From: Candidatus Fonsibacter sp.
Lineage (GTDB): Bacteria; Pseudomonadota; Alphaproteobacteria; Pelagibacterales; Pelagibacteraceae
Direction of reading: 5' to 3'
NCBI GenBank assembly: GCA_009693745.1
Contig: SHWR01000041.1
Coordinates: 1-9,297 of the forward strand
Length of the DNA: 9,297 nucleotides
The notes below the pieces were generated by a model. The model ran no database searches, was not told the DNA's origin, and saw only the letters and a list, made by a program, of their open reading frames with translations. Positions 8,080 to 9,297 of the stretch are shown here, in pieces (the first letter of the stretch is position 1; each line of letters starts with the position of its first letter). The position numbers and the translations under genes were made by a program.

Positions 8080-8940
8080 TTAAACTTTTGGTCTATAACT
8101 TGAAGGTCTATTCAAATAACTATTCATCAAACCTAGTAATCTACATAAATAAATTTTGCTTTTAGCAAATCTAAAAATAAAAATATAAAAAAAGAATTTA
8201 AAAAAAGAACTAATTAATTTTCCAATAGTAATTTTAAATGCACAAAGAAAGCCATAGTGTTTTTTATTATAATAAAATAATGACCACATCCAATGCCAAT
8301 TTCTTGACAATTCTAATTCATAATTAAATTTTAAATCGTGAGACATGCCACCAGCATGATAGATTTTTGCAGATGGTATAATATAAATTTTTTCACCCTG
8401 ATCTTTAATTCTCTTGCACAAATCTATTTCTTCTAAATAAAGAAATATTTTTTCATCAAAAAATTTTATTTTGTTCAACTTTTTCTTATTAAAAAACATT
8501 GCAAAACCTTTAATAAAATCAACTTCAAATGGATTATTTTTATTTCTTTTTAAAATAGTTTTGTTTTCAAAATAACCATAATTTTTATCTTTTTCATTAA
8601 CAATGCTTGGGGCTAGCAAAGCAAAATCTTTAATTTTATTAGCATTTTTGATTAATATATTCACAGTATCTTTTTTTAATTTTGTGTCTGGATTTAATAG
8701 AAGAACATAATTTGATTTCGCTACATAAAGTCCAATATTATTAGCTTTTCCGAAGCCTAAATTTTTTCTTGCAAGAATACATTTTACATTTTTATATTTT
8801 CCCTCAATTTTTTTTTTAAAAATAATATCTGAAGAATTTTCAATTACTATAACTGGATATTTTTTATTTATTGTTGATAAGCAATTATAAATTGCATTTT
8901 CGCTTTTAAATGAAACTATAATTATAGTTATTTCCTTCAT
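8080..8940 (-). CDS. Glycosyltransferase family 2 (rhamnosyltransferase-like)
   Basis: GT-A-fold family 2 glycosyltransferase, of the kind that extends O-antigen or capsule sugars (WbbL-like); the sugar is not predictable. In 286 aa one sees the N-terminal strand IIIVSFKSENAI (6-17), NLGFGKANNIG (60-70), the nucleotide/metal-binding motif LLNPDTKL (Asp85), DFIKGFAMFF (141-150) and the catalytic-base region FLYLEEIDLCKRIKDQG (166-182), then IYHAGGMS (193-200). The C-terminal part has a hydrophobic stretch (about 231-257) that may attach it to the inner membrane. The ATG at 8940 lies directly before the conserved first strand, only 11 bases from the 3' CCA of the upstream tRNA-Ser, so there is no room for its own promoter and it is probably transcribed through the tRNA. 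No Shine-Dalgarno is visible. A 10-A run on the coding strand (8808-8817) encodes FKKK. Confidence 0.88.
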   Translation of the reverse strand: MKEITIIIVSFKSENAIYNCLSTINKKYPVIVIENSSDIIFKKKIEGKYKNVKCILARKNLGFGKANNIGLYVAKSNYVLLLNPDTKLKKDTVNILIKNANKIKDFALLAPSIVNEKDKNYGYFENKTILKRNKNNPFEVDFIKGFAMFFNKKKLNKIKFFDEKIFLYLEEIDLCKRIKDQGEKIYIIPSAKIYHAGGMSHDLKFNYELELSRNWHWMWSLFYYNKKHYGFLCAFKITIGKLISSFFKFFFYIFIFRFAKSKIYLCRLLGLMNSYLNRPSSYRPKV

Positions 8941-8951
8941 AAAAATTTAAT

Positions 8952-9041
8952 TGGCGGAGAGAAAGGGATTCGAACCCTTGATACTTTTAACAGTATACAC
9001 GCTTTCCAAGCGAGCGCCTTCAACCACTCGGCCATCTCTCC
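8952..9041 (-). tRNA. tRNA-Ser (anticodon GGA)
   Basis: Class II serine tRNA read on the minus strand. The acceptor stem is GGAGAGA (9041-9035) paired perfectly with TCTCTCC (8962-8956), followed by discriminator G (8955) and an encoded CCA (8954-8952). The D-arm (GGCCGAGTGGTTGAAGGC) is typical of tRNA-Ser. The anticodon loop TTGGAAA carries GGA at 9007-9005, reading UCC and UCU. The long variable arm pairs ATACT with AGTAT, and the T-arm is AAGGG-TTCGAAT-CCCTT. One oddity is that anticodon stem CTCGC faces GCGTG, giving a T-T mismatch at the second pair, where many bacterial tRNA-Ser(GGA) genes have T-A. It lies 17 bases after the stop of the FkbM-like fragment and 11 bases before the GT2 start, all on one strand, so tRNA processing is probably needed to release the downstream message. 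Confidence 0.97.
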
Positions 9042-9058
9042 ATTTTTTTTTGTTTTCA

Positions 9059-9297
9059 TCAATTAATTTTTAATAAAATATTTTTTTCGTTTGGAAAGCA
9101 AAAAATATCATTCTCAATTGGAAAGAAGGAATAGTTATTTTTGATGAGTGAATTTAGTGTATTTTCTAACTCATTATTTTTTATATGGGACCATTCGAAT
9201 ATTACAATAGGTCTTATTCCTTTTATATTTAGGAAAAAATCATTAACAATATTACAATCATATCCTTCGGTATCTATAATCAATAAATCAAATTTTT
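9059..9297 (-). CDS. FkbM-family methyltransferase, C-terminal part (5' end outside window)
   Basis: C-terminal end of a probable SAM-dependent methyltransferase of the FkbM family. The visible 78 codons open with KFDLLIIDTEGYDCNIV, the family's conserved strand and acidic turn, followed by PIVIFEWSHIK and a short ending with FPIENDIFCFP, which matches the usual tail of these proteins. The frame is open to the right edge, so the TTG at 9283 is internal and the true start lies further right. The stop is TGA at 9061-9059, only 17 bases ahead of the tRNA-Ser 5' end. It shares the motif class of the 5458-6258 methyltransferase but is clearly a different protein (IIDTEGYD against KIDIEGDE). The context suggests glycan methylation; the acceptor is unknown. 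Confidence 0.75.
   Translation of the reverse strand, partial: KFDLLIIDTEGYDCNIVNDFFLNIKGIRPIVIFEWSHIKNNELENTLNSLIKNNYSFFPIENDIFCFPNEKNILLKIN

Noticed and set aside
9042..9051. Run of T as a terminator next to the tRNA
   Set aside because: On the minus strand, where the genes are read, it is a poly-A upstream of the tRNA with no hairpin; for the plus strand no gene ends there.

Overview
This is an AT-rich, tightly packed bacterial segment. Intergenic gaps run from 0 to about 40 bases and no visible start has a Shine-Dalgarno sequence. The pyruvate dehydrogenase E1 is the homodimeric AceE type, paired with an E2 that carries two lipoyl-type domains. Together with the base composition and compactness, this suggests a streamlined Pseudomonadota (proteobacterium), for example a marine lineage such as SAR11 or similar. 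The lineage is inference; no phylogenetic marker in the window settles it.

Left part (1-5457, + strand) is a metabolic operon. aceE enters from beyond the left edge and is followed after 6 bases by aceF and after 2 more by a beta-lactamase/EstB-type serine hydrolase. Two oddities stand out here. The second lipoyl-like domain of AceF has glutamate where the lipoyl lysine should be. The hydrolase is split by an in-frame TAG codon, with recognisable family sequence continuing in the same frame beyond it. No lpd (E3) gene lies downstream of aceF.

Right part (5458-9297) holds surface-glycan genes on both strands, visibly richer in A/T runs than aceE. A minus-strand FkbM-like methyltransferase abuts the hydrolase end to end. 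It is divergent, across 39 bases, from a two-gene plus-strand unit: a GT17-type glycosyltransferase and a GT9 (heptosyltransferase-like) protein that starts with TTG inside the preceding gene. Convergent to these is a minus-strand run of another FkbM-like gene (cut by the right edge), tRNA-Ser(GGA), and a GT2 glycosyltransferase whose start codon lies 11 bases after the tRNA CCA end. The likely theme is assembly and methylation of an LPS, O-antigen or capsule-type glycan. Placement beside a tRNA and a decayed gene is the usual picture of a variable surface-polysaccharide region next to core metabolism.

I found no insertion sequence, CRISPR array, rRNA, riboswitch or convincing GC-rich terminator, and no stretch over 300 bases without a gene. 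I did not recognise a wholly new biological system. The most notable signals are the non-lipoylatable E2 domain, the long N-terminal extension of AceE and the amber-interrupted hydrolase.
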